The notes: generated by a model from the letters alone, not told the origin. A DNA stretch of 64,000 bases from Microbacterium wangchenii (GCF_004564355.1 NZ_CP038266.1:1612001-1676000); one strand, 5' to 3'. Positions 22,737 to 33,108 are shown, numbered from the stretch's first letter. Translations and numbers: made by a program.

Positions 22737-23854
22737 CGAGCGGCCTCCGCGGTGCCCGCTTGCAGCGCCGTGGAGACCGTTTCCTGCAGCTCCTGCCACG
22801 AGGCGATGAACTTCTGGACGCCCTCATCCTCGAGCACCTGGGTGATGTCGGCGAAGTCGACCCCGGCGTCGGCCAGCTGGGCGAACACCTCGCGCGACTG
22901 CTCGTACGTGCCGGTGACGGTGTCGCCGCCGATGACCCCGTGATCGAACGTGGCCTCGAGCGTCTTCTCGGGCATCGTGTTCACCACACCGCGCGCGACG
23001 AGCTCGGTCACGTACAGGGTGTCCGGCAGAGCCGGGTCCTTGACGCCGGTGGAGGCCCACAGCGGGCGCTGCACCGTGGCGCCGGCGTCCAGCAGCGCCT
23101 TGGCGCGGTCGGAGGCGAACTCCTTCTGGTACAGCTCGTAGGCCAGCCGCGCGTTGGCGAGTCCGGCCTTGCCCTTGAGCGCCTCGGCCTCGGGGGTGCC
23201 GACGGCGGCGAGGCGCTTGTCGACCTCCGTGTCCACGCGTGAGACGAAGAACGACGCGACGGACTGCAGCGTGGAGATGTCGTGGCCGGCCGCCTTCGCC
23301 CGCTCGACGCCCGTGAGGTAGGCGTCGATGACCTCGGCGTACCGCTCGAGGCTGAAGATGAGGGTCACGTTGACGGAGATACCGGCGGCGATGACCTCGG
23401 TGATGGCGGGCAGGCCGGCCTTCGTCGCCGGGATCTTGATCAGGACGTTCGGCCGGTCCACGCGCGCGGCGAGGTCCTTCGCCTGTGCCACCGTCGCTGC
23501 GGTGTCGTGGGCGAGCTCGGGCGAGACCTCGATCGACACGCGACCGTCCACGCCCCCGGTCGCGGCGAACACCGGCGCGAACACGTCGGATGCGGCGCGC
23601 ACGTCGTCGGTCGTGATCTCAAAGATCGCCTCGTCGGTGCTGGCGCCCTTGGCGGCCAGCTGCTGGACCTGCGCCTCGTAGGCCTCGCCCTGCGACAGCG
23701 CGCCGGCGAAGATCGTCGGGTTGGTCGTGACGCCACTGACGTTGCGCGTGGCGATGAGGTCGGCGAGGTTGCCCGTCAGGATCCGCTGGCGCGACAGGTC
23801 GTCGAGCCAGATGCTGACGCCTTCGTTGACGAGCTGGGCGGTGGGGGTGCTCAT
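22733..23854 (-). CDS. tal: Transaldolase
   Basis: Transfers a dihydroxyacetone unit between sugar phosphates in the non-oxidative pentose phosphate branch. 373 residues, the long actinobacterial type. [14 protein letters not shown] near residue 40 and the Schiff-base lysine in [14 protein letters not shown] are present, with [11 protein letters not shown] following. ATG at 23854 overlaps the tkt stop by four bases; its own stop overlaps pgi in the same way. Confidence 0.97.
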   Translation of the reverse strand: MSTPTAQLVNEGVSIWLDDLSRQRILTGNLADLIATRNVSGVTTNPTIFAGALSQGEAYEAQVQQLAAKGASTDEAIFEITTDDVRAASDVFAPVFAATGGVDGRVSIEVSPELAHDTAATVAQAKDLAARVDRPNVLIKIPATKAGLPAITEVIAAGISVNVTLIFSLERYAEVIDAYLTGVERAKAAGHDISTLQSVASFFVSRVDTEVDKRLAAVGTPEAEALKGKAGLANARLAYELYQKEFASDRAKALLDAGATVQRPLWASTGVKDPALPDTLYVTELVARGVVNTMPEKTLEATFDHGVIGGDTVTGTYEQSREVFAQLADAGVDFADITQVLEDEGVQKFIASWQELQETVSTALQAGTAEAAR

Positions 23855-25947
23855 GCGTTCTCCTCGATGCTCTCGCGTGCCGCCTGCGCGACGGCCTCGG
23901 CGGTGATGCCGAACTTCTGGAACAGGGTCTTGTAATCGGCCGAGGCACCGAAGTGCTCGATGGAGACCGAGCGGCCGGTGTCGCCGACGATGCCTCGCCA
24001 CGGAAGGGCGATGCCGGCCTCGACCGACACGCGCGCGCGCACCGACGGCGGCAGGACGGAGTCGCGGTACGCGGCGTCCTGCTCGTCGAACCACTCCAGC
24101 GACGGCGCAGACACCACGCGCGCGTTCACGCCCTCGGCGGCCAGCTGCTCGCGGGCGGCCACGGCGACCTGCACCTCGGATCCGGTCGCGATGAGGATGA
24201 CGTCCGGCGTGCCGCTGGGGGCTTCGGCCAGCACGTAGGCACCGCGAACGGCGCCCTGCGCCGACGCGAACTCGTCGCCGCTGGCGTCGCCCTCTCCACG
24301 CGGGAACACCGGGATGTTCTGACGCGTGAGCGCCAGGCCTGTCGGTCCCGCCGTCCGCCGCAGGATCTCCAGCCACACCACGGCCGTCTCGTTCGCGTCG
24401 GCGGGGCGCACGAGCGTGAAGTTCGGGATGGCGCGGAGGGTAGCCAGCTGCTCGATCGGCTGGTGGGTGGGCCCGTCCTCGCCGAGGGCGACGGAGTCGT
24501 GCGTCCACACGAAGATCGACGGGATGTTCATCAGGGCGGCCAGGCGCACCGGCGGGCGCATGTAGTCGCTGAAGATGAGGAAGGTGCCGCCGAACGCGCG
24601 CGTCGGGCCGTGGAGCACGATGCCGTTGACGATGGAGCCCATCGCGTGCTCGCGGATGCCGAAGTGCAGCACGCGGCCGTACGGGGCCCCGTCCCACTCG
24701 TGCGTGGACCACTCCTGCGGGATGAAGGACTTCGCGTCCTTGATGGTGGTCAGGTTCGACTCGGCCAGGTCGGCCGACCCTCCCCACAGCTCGGGGAGCT
24801 CGGCGGCAAGGGCGTTGATGACGGTGCCGGAGGCCGCGCGCGTGGAGACCTCTTTGCCCGCCTCGAACGCCGGGAGGGCGTCGGCGATGTCGGCAGGGAG
24901 CTCCCGTGCCTGCAGGCGGTCCCACAGCGCCTTGCGCTCGGGGTTCGCCGCGGCCCACGCGTCGAACGCCTCCTGCCATGCGGCCTTCTCCGCCTCGCCG
25001 CGGGCGATGAGGCCGCGCGTGTGCTCGAGGACGTCGTCGGCGACGGCGAAGGTCTGCTCGGGGTCGAATCCGAGCACCTCCTTCGTGGCGCGCAGCTCGT
25101 CGGCGCCGAGGGCGGAGCCGTGGATCTTGCCGGTGTTCTGCTTGCCGGGGGAGGGCCACCCGATGATCGTCTTGAGGATGATGAGGGACGGCTTGTCGGT
25201 CTCGCCCTTGGCTGCCTCGATGGCGGCGTACAGCTCGTGGACGTCTTCGGCGTACTCGCCGGTCTTCTTCCAGTCCACCGTCTGCACATGCCAGCCGTAC
25301 GCGTCGTAGCGCTGGGCGACGTCCTCGGTGAAGGCGACGTTCGTGTCGTCCTCGATGGAGATCTGGTTGGAGTCGTAGATGACGACGAGGTTGCCGAGGT
25401 TCTGGTGGCCCGCGAGCGAGGACGCCTCGCTCGTGACGCCCTCCTGGAGGTCGCCGTCGGAGGCGATCACGTACACGAAGTGGTCGAACGGGCTCTGGCC
25501 CGCGGGCGTCTCGGGGTCGAAGAGGCCGCGCTCGTAGCGGGCGGCGTAGGCGAAGCCGACCGAGGACGCCAGGCCCTGACCGAGCGGGCCGGTCGTGATC
25601 TCCACGCCGTCGGTGTGGCCGAACTCCGGGTGCCCCGGGGTCTTCGAGCCCCACGTGCGCAGCGCCTGCAGGTCGGAGAGCTCCAGGCCGAAACCGCCCA
25701 GGTACAGCTGGACGTACTGCGTGAGGGAGGAGTGACCCGCCGAGAGGATGAAGCGGTCACGTCCCGGCCAGTGCGGGTCGGCGGGGTCATGGCGCAGGAC
25801 CCGCTGATACAGCAGGTACGCGGCGGGGGCGAGGCTCATCGCGGTGCCGGGGTGGCCGTTGCCCACCTTCTCCACGGCATCCGCCGCAAGCACCCGCGCG
25901 GTGTCGACCGCGCGCCCATCGATTTCATCCCATTGCAAGTCCGACAC
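23851..25947 (-). CDS. tkt: Transketolase
   Basis: Thiamine-diphosphate enzyme moving two-carbon units between sugar phosphates. 698 residues. The TPP-binding region [20 protein letters not shown] and [10 protein letters not shown], the N-terminal [11 protein letters not shown] and the transketolase signature ([28 protein letters not shown]) are intact. GTG at 25947 is chosen over the ATG at 25983 because GAGAAAGG precedes it and homologues begin MSDLQW. First gene of the six-gene operon. Confidence 0.97.
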   Translation of the reverse strand: MSDLQWDEIDGRAVDTARVLAADAVEKVGNGHPGTAMSLAPAAYLLYQRVLRHDPADPHWPGRDRFILSAGHSSLTQYVQLYLGGFGLELSDLQALRTWGSKTPGHPEFGHTDGVEITTGPLGQGLASSVGFAYAARYERGLFDPETPAGQSPFDHFVYVIASDGDLQEGVTSEASSLAGHQNLGNLVVIYDSNQISIEDDTNVAFTEDVAQRYDAYGWHVQTVDWKKTGEYAEDVHELYAAIEAAKGETDKPSLIILKTIIGWPSPGKQNTGKIHGSALGADELRATKEVLGFDPEQTFAVADDVLEHTRGLIARGEAEKAAWQEAFDAWAAANPERKALWDRLQARELPADIADALPAFEAGKEVSTRAASGTVINALAAELPELWGGSADLAESNLTTIKDAKSFIPQEWSTHEWDGAPYGRVLHFGIREHAMGSIVNGIVLHGPTRAFGGTFLIFSDYMRPPVRLAALMNIPSIFVWTHDSVALGEDGPTHQPIEQLATLRAIPNFTLVRPADANETAVVWLEILRRTAGPTGLALTRQNIPVFPRGEGDASGDEFASAQGAVRGAYVLAEAPSGTPDVILIATGSEVQVAVAAREQLAAEGVNARVVSAPSLEWFDEQDAAYRDSVLPPSVRARVSVEAGIALPWRGIVGDTGRSVSIEHFGASADYKTLFQKFGITAEAVAQAARESIEENA

Positions 25948-25994
25948 CCGGTCGCCTTTCTCGATCCCTGCGCCCAACCGCATGCGATCCGCGG

Positions 25995-26051
25995 CCTCGA
26001 TCGTCGAGGGTCAGGGGGAGATGCGCTGGGCGCGCGTTGGTTGTCAGCATA
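25995..26051 (-). promoter_or_regulatory. Putative tkt operon promoter and leader
   Basis: On the minus strand TATGCT (26046-26051) could be the -10, giving a leader of about 90 bases to tkt. Within it CCTCGA and TCGAGG (25995-26009) form a small hairpin. No clear -35. Confidence 0.35.
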
Positions 26052-26119
26052 GCGAAGGAGGGCACCGCCGGGGCCGGGATGACGCTCGCGGGCGGGCCGG
26101 GGCACACGCGCCCATGGCC

Positions 26120-26125
26120 TAGACT
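26120..26125 (+). promoter_or_regulatory. -10 element TAGACT upstream of ctaB
   Basis: TAGACT with a predicted start near 26132 gives a 25-30 base leader; GGGGAGCG just before the ATG at 26161 is the ribosome site. Confidence 0.5.
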
Positions 26126-26160
26126 CGGAAGGACCTGGACAGAGCGCGATACGGGGAGCG

Positions 26161-27087
26161 ATGGACATCTCTACGACGACGCACACGGCCCTGCCGACGG
26201 TGCGTCGCTCCGCCGGACGCACCGTGCGTGCGTACATCACGCTCACCAAGCCGCGCGTGCTCGAGCTGCTGCTGGTGACCACCGTTCCGGTGATGATCCT
26301 CGCCCAGAACGGCCTGCCGGATCTGTGGCTGGTGCTGGCGACCGTCATCGGCGGTTCGCTCAGCGCGGGCTCTGCCGCGGCGTTCAACATGTACCTGGAC
26401 CGCGACATCGACGCGCACATGCAGCGCACCGAGAACCGGCCGCTCGTGACCGGCGAGGTCTCTCCGCGCGGCGCGCTCATCTTCGCCTGGACCCTCGCGG
26501 TGGTCTCCACCGTGTGGCTCCTGCTGACGACGAACTGGGTCGCTGCGACCCTGTCGGCCACCGCCATCTTCTTCTACGTCGTGATCTACACGATGATCCT
26601 CAAGCGCCGCACCGAGCAGAACATCGTGTGGGGCGGCATCGCGGGCTGCTTCCCGGTGCTGATCGGCTGGTCCGCGGTGACCGGGACGCTCAGCTGGGCC
26701 GCCCTCATCCTGTTCGTGCTGGTGTTCCTGTGGACGCCGCCGCACTACTGGCCGCTGTCGATGAAGTACAAGGACCAGTACGAAGAGGTCGACGTGCCCA
26801 TGCTCGGCGCCACGCGCAGCGGCTCGCAGGTGGGCCTGCAGGTCATTCTGTACGCGTGGGCGACCGTCGCGTGCTCGCTGCTGCTGATTCCGGTGGCATC
26901 GATGGGTCTGCTCTACTCCGTGTCGTCGCTGGTGTTCGGCGGCTGGTTCATCTACGAGTCGCACCGGCTGTACTCCCGCGCCGTGCGAGGCACCGAGCCG
27001 CGTCCGATGCGCGTGTTCCACGCATCGATCACGTACCTGACGCTGCTGTTCGTGGCCATCGCGGTCGACCCGCTGCTGCCCTTCTGA
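26161..27087 (+). CDS. ctaB: Heme O synthase (protoheme IX farnesyltransferase)
   Basis: Membrane prenyltransferase that adds a farnesyl group to heme B, first step to heme A for cytochrome c oxidase. 308 residues with about nine transmembrane helices. The Asp-rich prenyl-binding motif [15 protein letters not shown] and the second loop [14 protein letters not shown] are present. [14 protein letters not shown] at the N-terminus is typical. Transcribed away from tkt and separated from ctaA by one small gene, a common actinobacterial arrangement. Confidence 0.97.
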   Translation: MDISTTTHTALPTVRRSAGRTVRAYITLTKPRVLELLLVTTVPVMILAQNGLPDLWLVLATVIGGSLSAGSAAAFNMYLDRDIDAHMQRTENRPLVTGEVSPRGALIFAWTLAVVSTVWLLLTTNWVAATLSATAIFFYVVIYTMILKRRTEQNIVWGGIAGCFPVLIGWSAVTGTLSWAALILFVLVFLWTPPHYWPLSMKYKDQYEEVDVPMLGATRSGSQVGLQVILYAWATVACSLLLIPVASMGLLYSVSSLVFGGWFIYESHRLYSRAVRGTEPRPMRVFHASITYLTLLFVAIAVDPLLPF

Positions 27088-27106
27088 CGCGGCACCCGCC
27101 GAAACG

Positions 27107-27152
27107 GACGATCCCGCCGGAAACCGCATAGCGGTTCCTCGGCGGGATCGTC
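27107..27152. terminator. Strong bidirectional hairpin after ctaB
   Basis: GACGATCCCGCCG (27107-27119) pairs perfectly with CGGCGGGATCGTC (27140-27152). Bases inside (ACCGC and GCGGT around ATA) extend the stem. It lies between the convergent ctaB and the small membrane-protein gene. Confidence 0.85.
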
Positions 27153-27162
27153 TCCTCGTGGA

Positions 27163-27597
27163 TCAGTCGCGCGCGCCCCGGGGCGGCGGCGCGTCGCTGG
27201 GGGTCTCCACATCGGGGTCCTCCGCGATGACGGGGGCAGCATGAGTGGAAGCTTCGCCTGCTGCGGGGGAGAGGACCTCGTCGGCTGCGGAGTCGTCCTC
27301 GGTCCACTCGACCGTCTCCACGACCTCACCGGTGGGCAGCAGCGAGCGCAGGGCCGCGAGCGTGAGGGCCAGCAGCAGGCCCACGAGACCGGCGCCGAGG
27401 ACGACGGCACCGGCCGTGGCGGCGGGCGGGCCGATGTAGACCGCGATGGCCCCTTCGGCGGTCTGGCTGCGGATACCGGATTCGATGCGGCCGAGGTGGT
27501 CGAGGACGAGCCAGGCGCCGACACCCGTGAGGGCGAGGGATCCGACGACGAGCACCCAGAACGGGATGCTGCGCACGAGGCTGGGGCGGGAGGTCAT
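27163..27597 (-). CDS. Small two-helix membrane protein of unknown function
   Basis: 144 residues. Two predicted transmembrane helices (about 10-30 and 55-82) with a short loop between them, then an acidic, Ala/Pro-rich cytoplasmic or exported tail (TVEWTEDDSAADEVLSP and onward). No family recognised. Its position between ctaB and ctaA suggests it may be linked to oxidase biogenesis, but this is inference from place only. AGGAGC lies upstream of the ATG at 27597. Confidence 0.75.
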   Translation of the reverse strand: MTSRPSLVRSIPFWVLVVGSLALTGVGAWLVLDHLGRIESGIRSQTAEGAIAVYIGPPAATAGAVVLGAGLVGLLLALTLAALRSLLPTGEVVETVEWTEDDSAADEVLSPAAGEASTHAAPVIAEDPDVETPSDAPPPRGARD

Positions 27598-27699
27598 AAC
27601 GGGGGCTCCTAGCGTGGATTGCCGGGCCCGATCGGCCGCGGCATCCCTCCAGCTTGACCGATGGGGCCGGATATCACCACGGCCCTGCCGATGGATCCG

Positions 27700-28803
27700 C
27701 TATGAGTGAACCCTGTCGCGTGCTGCGACCGGGCGCTTGAGCCGCAGCACGAGCACGGTGTACGCCGCTGCCGACAGTGCGGCGAGCACCATGTGGATGC
27801 CGACGAGGATCTCGGGAAGCCCCGCTCGCGCCTGCCACACCCCCACCGCGACCTGCACCGCGATCGCCGCGACCAGGACGAGGAGCCAGCGGCGCGGCTC
27901 GAGCCGGAGGAGCCAGGCCGAGACGGTGAGCGCGGCGACGAGGGCGGCGAGGATGTACCCGGGCCACGCGTGCACGTGCGCGAGCACGGTGGCGTCGAAT
28001 CCCTCGCGGACGATGTCGGCGTCGCCGGAGTGGGGGCCGGAGCCCGTGGTGAGCACGCCGAAGAAGATCGTCGCGGCCAGCGCGACGCCGGTGACATGGG
28101 TGAGGGCCGCGAACCACGCCGGCACGACCCGCACACGCGGACCGGCGGCCGTCCACATCCGCACGAGGTAGGCGGCGGTCACGCACGACAGCAGCAGCGA
28201 TGCCGTGTAGTGGAAGCCCACCACGAACGGGTTCAGATCGCTCACGACGGCGAGTCCGCCGACGACGGCCTGCGCCATGACCCCGGCCAGCGTGATCCAC
28301 GCGAGGGCGGCGAGGTCGCGACGCCGCGGCGTGCGTCGCAGCGAGCCGATCGCGGCGATGACGACCGCGAGCAGCAGCGCGCCGGACGCGAAGCCGAACG
28401 CGGGCAGCCCGAACGGCGCCGTGACGGCGTACGCCGCCACGGCGGCGATCACCCCGACTCCGGCGGCCCACAACGCGCGCGTGACGAGGGGGCGTCCGGC
28501 GACGGCGTGCAGCGTGAGGAGGAGGACGGCCAAGGCGAGGATGCCGACGACTCCGGTCATGGTCCGGTTGCCGAACTCGATGATGCCGTGGATCCCCTGT
28601 TCGGGGAGGGGGACGAGCGACTCCGGCGTGCACAGCGGCCACTCCGTGCAGCCGAGGCCGGAGCCGGTCAGTCGCACGGCGCCGCCGGTTCCGATGATGA
28701 TGACCTCCGCCGCGAACGACAACCACGCCAGCACCCGCAGGGCGCGGGAGGGGGTGACGTCAGGGACCTCGACCGCGGGGAGGGGGGTGGCGGTGCGGGA
28801 CAT
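27700..28803 (-). CDS. ctaA: Heme A synthase (COX15/CtaA family)
   Basis: Converts heme O to heme A by oxidising a methyl group. 367 residues with eight predicted helices. IIIGTGGAVRLTGSGLGCTEWPLC, with its paired-His/Cys neighbourhood, and EFGNRTMTG are diagnostic. HYTASLLLS and HVHAWPGYILAAL hold the heme-ligand histidines of the two four-helix halves. GAGGAGAA lies upstream of the ATG. Works after CtaB. Confidence 0.96.
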   Translation of the reverse strand: MSRTATPLPAVEVPDVTPSRALRVLAWLSFAAEVIIIGTGGAVRLTGSGLGCTEWPLCTPESLVPLPEQGIHGIIEFGNRTMTGVVGILALAVLLLTLHAVAGRPLVTRALWAAGVGVIAAVAAYAVTAPFGLPAFGFASGALLLAVVIAAIGSLRRTPRRRDLAALAWITLAGVMAQAVVGGLAVVSDLNPFVVGFHYTASLLLSCVTAAYLVRMWTAAGPRVRVVPAWFAALTHVTGVALAATIFFGVLTTGSGPHSGDADIVREGFDATVLAHVHAWPGYILAALVAALTVSAWLLRLEPRRWLLVLVAAIAVQVAVGVWQARAGLPEILVGIHMVLAALSAAAYTVLVLRLKRPVAARDRVHS

Positions 28804-28870
28804 CAGAGCGACGTTCTCCTCGAGGGGTGCGGCGGGCCGGGCGGCGGCCCCGGGGAAGGGCCGGAACCTG

Positions 28871-28876
28871 TAGAAT
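28871..28876 (+). promoter_or_regulatory. Possible -10 TAGAAT for the suf operon, with long leader
   Basis: TAGAAT gives a predicted leader of about 165 bases before sufB. The leader holds a hairpin with arms GATGCGG (28889-28895) and CCGCATC (28908-28914), and a CCTCCG/CGGAGG hairpin nearer the gene. No -35 or SufR-type box was recognised. Confidence 0.4.
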
Positions 28877-29047
28877 CAAGGGGTTCGGGATGCGGCGCTT
28901 GCGCGTTCCGCATCACTGACAGTCTAGGCGCGAGAACTGCGCCACAGAGCGGGCCCACCAGCGGCGTCCCCCCTCCGGAACTCCACGGAGGACGTGGAAT
29001 GCCGGAGCGGATCACACCGTTGCGGCCCGAGAGGAGAGTGACCCGAT

Positions 29048-30466
29048 ATGGCTGATGTCCTGATCGACCGGCCCGAACTCGAGAGCCTCGGAGTCTACGA
29101 GTTCGGATGGCACGACCCCGACGCTGCGGGCGCGAGCGCGAAACGAGGTCTCAGTGAGGCCGTCGTGCGTGACATCTCCGCGCTCAAGGCCGAGCCGGAA
29201 TGGATGCTGAAGACCCGTCTGAAGGGGCTGCAGCTGTTCGGTCGCAAGCCGATGCCGACGTGGGGCGCCGACCTCAGCGACATCGACTTCGAGAACATCA
29301 AGTACTTCGTCCGCTCCACCGAGAAGCAGGCGCAGACGTGGGAAGACCTCCCCGACGACATCCGCAACACGTACGAGCGCCTCGGCATCCCCGAGGCCGA
29401 GCGCCAGCGCCTGGTCTCCGGCGTCGCCGCGCAGTACGAGTCCGAGGTCGTGTACCACCAGATCAACGAGCAGCTCGAGGCCCAGGGCGTCATCTTCATG
29501 GACACCGACACGGCGCTGCGCGAGCACCCCGAGTTCTTCGAGGAGTACTTCGGCACCGTCATCCCCGCCGGCGACAACAAGTTCGCGGCGCTGAACACCG
29601 CGGTGTGGTCGGGCGGCTCGTTCGTCTACGTGCCGCCGGGTGTCCACGTGGAGATCCCGCTGCAGGCGTACTTCCGGATCAACACCGAGAACATGGGGCA
29701 GTTCGAGCGGACGCTCATCATCGCCGACGAAGGCTCCTACGTGCACTACATCGAGGGCTGCACGGCGCCGATCTACAAGAGCGACTCGCTGCACTCGGCC
29801 GTCGTGGAGATCATCGTGAAGAAGAACGCCCGCGTGCGCTACACGACGATCCAGAACTGGTCGAACAACGTGTACAACCTCGTCACCAAGCGTGCGGTCG
29901 CGCACGAGGGCGCGACGATGGAGTGGGTCGACGGCAACATCGGCTCGAAGGTCACGATGAAGTACCCGTCGATCTTTCTCATGGGCGAGCACGCCAAGGG
30001 CGAGACGCTGTCGGTCGCCTTCGCGGGCCCCGGCCAGCACCAGGACGCCGGCGCGAAGATGATCCACATGGCTCCGTACACGCAGTCCTCGATCGTCTCG
30101 AAGTCGATCGCACGCGGCGGCGGGCGAGCCGGCTACCGCGGTGAGGTGCGGGTGGACGCCAACGCCCATCACTCCGCCAACACCGTGCGCTGCGACGCGC
30201 TCCTGGTGGACTCCATCTCCCGCAGCGACACCTACCCGGCCATCGACATCCGCGTCGACGACGTGCAGCTCGGCCACGAGGCCACCGTCTCCAAGGTCAG
30301 CGAGGAGCAGCTGTTCTACCTGCAGTCCCGCGGCATGCCCGAGGACGAGGCGATGGCGATGATCGTGCGCGGGTTCATCGAGCCGATCGCGCGGGAGCTG
30401 CCCATGGAGTACGCCCTCGAACTCAACAAGCTCATCGAGATGGGCATGGAAGGATCCGTCGGCTAA
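29048..30466 (+). CDS. sufB: Fe-S cluster assembly protein SufB
   Basis: Scaffold component of the SufBCD complex. 472 residues. [22 protein letters not shown] at the N-terminus, the beta-helix core and the C-terminal [23 protein letters not shown] with [18 protein letters not shown] match SufB. Conserved cysteine in [10 protein letters not shown] and the RCDALL site are present. GAGAGGAGAG precedes the ATG. The TAA stop is followed immediately by the sufD ATG. Confidence 0.97.
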   Translation: MADVLIDRPELESLGVYEFGWHDPDAAGASAKRGLSEAVVRDISALKAEPEWMLKTRLKGLQLFGRKPMPTWGADLSDIDFENIKYFVRSTEKQAQTWEDLPDDIRNTYERLGIPEAERQRLVSGVAAQYESEVVYHQINEQLEAQGVIFMDTDTALREHPEFFEEYFGTVIPAGDNKFAALNTAVWSGGSFVYVPPGVHVEIPLQAYFRINTENMGQFERTLIIADEGSYVHYIEGCTAPIYKSDSLHSAVVEIIVKKNARVRYTTIQNWSNNVYNLVTKRAVAHEGATMEWVDGNIGSKVTMKYPSIFLMGEHAKGETLSVAFAGPGQHQDAGAKMIHMAPYTQSSIVSKSIARGGGRAGYRGEVRVDANAHHSANTVRCDALLVDSISRSDTYPAIDIRVDDVQLGHEATVSKVSEEQLFYLQSRGMPEDEAMAMIVRGFIEPIARELPMEYALELNKLIEMGMEGSVG

Positions 30467-31654
30467 ATGACGACCACGACCACCCCCCTGCCGGGAAGCC
30501 GAGCGCACACCGACGGAGGATGGGGCCGGGCCGACGCGCCTGCCGCGCCCATCCAGACGCGTTCGGAGCGACCCTGGTCCTTCGACCCCGCCGACTTCGG
30601 GGCCCCCTCGGGCCGCGAGGTGAACTGGAAGCACACTCCCATCGAGCGCCTGCGCGGCGTGCTGACGCCGGGCGAGGACTCCTCCGCCGTCCGCATCGAC
30701 GCCGGCGCCGCAGCCGCCTACGTCGTGTCCGACACCGGCACGCGGGGGGAGTTCTTCCGCCCGGAGGACCTGCCCGCCGCGATCGCGTGGCAGCGTGACA
30801 CCGCGGGCCTGCACGTGCGCATCCCCGCCGGGCAGGAGCTGCCCGAGCCGTTGCGCATCGATCTCGTGGGTGAGCGCACCGACGGCTTCGGCGCGGCCCA
30901 CATCGTGCTGGAGGCGCAGCCGAACGCACGCGCCACGGTCGTGCTGTATCACTCCGGCTCGGCGCAGTACGCGCAGAACGTCGAGATCCTCGTGCGCGAC
31001 GGCGCGGCTCTCACGGTCATCACTGTGCAGCGCTGGGACGACGACGCCGTGCATGCGGCCACCCACCAGGCCCGCGTGGACCGCGACGCCAAGCTCACCC
31101 ACGTCGTGGTGACCCTCGGCGGCGGCGTCGTGCGCGTGAACCCGTCGGTGGAGCTGTCCGGACCGGGCGCCGAAGGCCGCCTGTTCGGACTGTCCTTCGC
31201 CGACGCCGGCCAGCACTTCGAGTCGCAGGTGTACCTGCACCACAAGGGCCCGCACACCGTCGGCGACGTGCTCTACAAGGGTGCGCTGCAGGGCGTGGGC
31301 GCCCGCAGCGTGTGGATCGGCGACGTACTGATCGGCCGGGATGCCGTGGGCACCGACTCGTACGAGGCCAACCGCAACCTCGTGCTCACCGACGGAGCCC
31401 GTGCCGACAGCATCCCGAACCTCGAGATCGAGACGGGCGAGATCGTCGGCGCCGGGCACGCGAGCGCGACGGGCCGGTTCGACGACGAGCAGTTGTTCTA
31501 CCTGCAGGCGCGCGGCATCGACGAGGAAGAAGCCCGGCGCCTGGTGGTGCTCGGCTTCCTCAGCGAGATCGTCCAGCGCATCGGCGTGCCCGATCTGGAG
31601 GCGGAGCTGACCGAGGCGATCGAGCGCGAACTCCTCGAGGGAGCCGCGCTGTGA
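30467..31654 (+). CDS. sufD: Fe-S cluster assembly protein SufD
   Basis: Partner of SufB in the SufBC2D scaffold, needed for iron entry. 395 residues. NWKHTPIERLRG near residue 50, the beta-helix repeats and the C-terminal GHASATGRFDDEQLFYLQARGI with FLSEIVQRI identify the family. It starts with no gap after sufB and overlaps the Rieske gene by four bases (GTGA). Confidence 0.96.
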   Translation: MTTTTTPLPGSRAHTDGGWGRADAPAAPIQTRSERPWSFDPADFGAPSGREVNWKHTPIERLRGVLTPGEDSSAVRIDAGAAAAYVVSDTGTRGEFFRPEDLPAAIAWQRDTAGLHVRIPAGQELPEPLRIDLVGERTDGFGAAHIVLEAQPNARATVVLYHSGSAQYAQNVEILVRDGAALTVITVQRWDDDAVHAATHQARVDRDAKLTHVVVTLGGGVVRVNPSVELSGPGAEGRLFGLSFADAGQHFESQVYLHHKGPHTVGDVLYKGALQGVGARSVWIGDVLIGRDAVGTDSYEANRNLVLTDGARADSIPNLEIETGEIVGAGHASATGRFDDEQLFYLQARGIDEEEARRLVVLGFLSEIVQRIGVPDLEAELTEAIERELLEGAAL

Positions 31655-31977
31655 GCGCCGAGCGGGCCTGCGCCCTCAGCGAGCTGGAGACCGACACGCC
31701 GCTGCGCGTGGAGATCGGCGGCAAGCCCATCTCGATCGTCCTCGATTCCGACGGCGAGGTGCACGCGATCGGCGACACGTGCACGCACGGCGACATCTCC
31801 CTCTCCGAGGGATTCGTCGACGGCGACACTCTGGAGTGCTGGGCGCACGGCTCGGCGTTCTCGCTGCGCACCGGACACCCCCTGAACCTCCCGGCCTTCG
31901 AGCCGGTGCCCGTCTACGTCGTCGAGATCGACGGCGACGACGTGCTCATCGACCCCACCCGAACGAAGGAAGTCTGA
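31651..31977 (+). CDS. Rieske-type [2Fe-2S] ferredoxin in the suf operon
   Basis: A 108-residue soluble Rieske domain. The cluster ligands appear as CTHGD (Cys and His) and CWAHGSAF (Cys and His). It resembles the ferredoxin subunit of non-heme dioxygenases, but no oxygenase is near. It starts on a GTG overlapping the sufD stop, and its own stop TGA is directly followed by the sufC ATG. Co-location with sufBDC is seen in many actinobacteria; an electron-donor or regulatory role in cluster assembly is inference. Confidence 0.92.
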   Translation: MSAERACALSELETDTPLRVEIGGKPISIVLDSDGEVHAIGDTCTHGDISLSEGFVDGDTLECWAHGSAFSLRTGHPLNLPAFEPVPVYVVEIDGDDVLIDPTRTKEV

Positions 31978-32751
31978 ATGTCTGTCCTCGAGATCCGCGA
32001 CCTGCACGTGACGGTCGAGACGGATGCGGGCACCACGCCCATCCTCAACGGCGTCACGCTGACGATCCGCACGGGCCAGACCCACGCGATCATGGGCCCC
32101 AACGGCTCCGGCAAGTCCACCCTGGCGTACACGATCGCCGGTCACCCCAAGTACACCGTGACCTCCGGCTCGATCACGCTGGACGGCGAGGACGTGCTGG
32201 CCATGAGCGTGGACGAGCGTGCCCGCGCGGGCCTGTTCCTGGCGATGCAGTACCCGGTGGAGATCCCCGGCGTCACGGTGACGAACTTCCTCCGCACCGC
32301 CAAGACGGCGATCGAGGGGGAGGCGCCCAGCATCCGCGGGTGGACCAAGGACGTCAAGGAGGCCATGAAGAACCTCCGCATGGACCCCAAGTTCGCCCAG
32401 CGCAACGTCAACGAGGGCTTCTCCGGTGGTGAGAAGAAGCGTCACGAGATCCTGCAGCTCGAGCTGCTCAAGCCGAAGATCGCCGTGCTGGACGAGACCG
32501 ACTCCGGCCTGGACGTCGACGCGCTGAAGATAGTGTCGGAGGGCGTCAACCGCGCGAAGGCCGAGAGCGACCTGGGAGTGCTGCTCATCACGCACTACAC
32601 CCGCATCCTCCGCTACATCCGTCCCGACTTCGTGCACGTCATCGTCAGCGGGCGCATCGTCGAGGAGGGCGGCCCCGAACTGGCCGACCGGCTCGAGGAA
32701 GAGGGCTACGACCGCTTCATCACCGAGGCCGGCACCTCGGTCGATGCCTGA
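31978..32751 (+). CDS. sufC: Fe-S cluster assembly ATPase SufC
   Basis: ABC-type ATPase that powers the SufBCD scaffold. 257 residues. Walker A GPNGSGKST (about 40-48), signature EGFSGGEKKRHEILQLELL, Walker B IAVLDETDSGLDVDALKIV and H-loop LLITHYTRIL are all present in the SufC-specific form. Follows the Rieske gene directly. Confidence 0.98.
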   Translation: MSVLEIRDLHVTVETDAGTTPILNGVTLTIRTGQTHAIMGPNGSGKSTLAYTIAGHPKYTVTSGSITLDGEDVLAMSVDERARAGLFLAMQYPVEIPGVTVTNFLRTAKTAIEGEAPSIRGWTKDVKEAMKNLRMDPKFAQRNVNEGFSGGEKKRHEILQLELLKPKIAVLDETDSGLDVDALKIVSEGVNRAKAESDLGVLLITHYTRILRYIRPDFVHVIVSGRIVEEGGPELADRLEEEGYDRFITEAGTSVDA

Positions 32752-32766
32752 CGGCGCCCCGGCGCG

Positions 32767-32772
32767 TAGGAT
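32767..32772 (+). promoter_or_regulatory. -10 element TAGGAT for a leaderless sufT-like transcript
   Basis: TAGGAT ends six bases before ATG 32779, so the SufT-like gene may have its own leaderless promoter besides readthrough from sufC. Confidence 0.55.
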
Positions 32773-32778
32773 CGTTAC

Positions 32779-33108
32779 ATGACCGCAACACTCGCTCCCG
32801 AGAAATTCGACGAGGTCACCGAGGCCCTCAAGGACGTCATGGACCCCGAACTGGGGATCAACGTCGTCGACCTGGGTCTCATCTACGACCTCGGGTGGGA
32901 CGACGAGAACGACGCGCTGGTCATCCACATGACCCTCACGTCGGCCGGCTGCCCGCTCACCGACGTGCTGGAGGAGCAGACCGCACAGGCCCTGGACAAC
33001 GTCGTGGAGCGGTTCCGCATCAACTGGGTGTGGATGCCGCCGTGGGGTCCCGAGCGGATCACCGACGACGGGCGCGACATGATGCGCGCGCTCGGCTTCG
33101 CGATCTGA
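32779..33108 (+). CDS. SufT-like Fe-S maturation protein (DUF59/MIP18 family)
   Basis: 109 residues, a single DUF59 domain. DPELGINVVDLGLIYDL and HMTLTSAGCPLTDVLEEQ are family hallmarks, the latter with the conserved cysteine. Members such as SufT help deliver Fe-S clusters to target enzymes. It lies 27 bases after sufC, consistent with that role, and has a leaderless-type promoter of its own. Confidence 0.93.
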   Translation: MTATLAPEKFDEVTEALKDVMDPELGINVVDLGLIYDLGWDDENDALVIHMTLTSAGCPLTDVLEEQTAQALDNVVERFRINWVWMPPWGPERITDDGRDMMRALGFAI

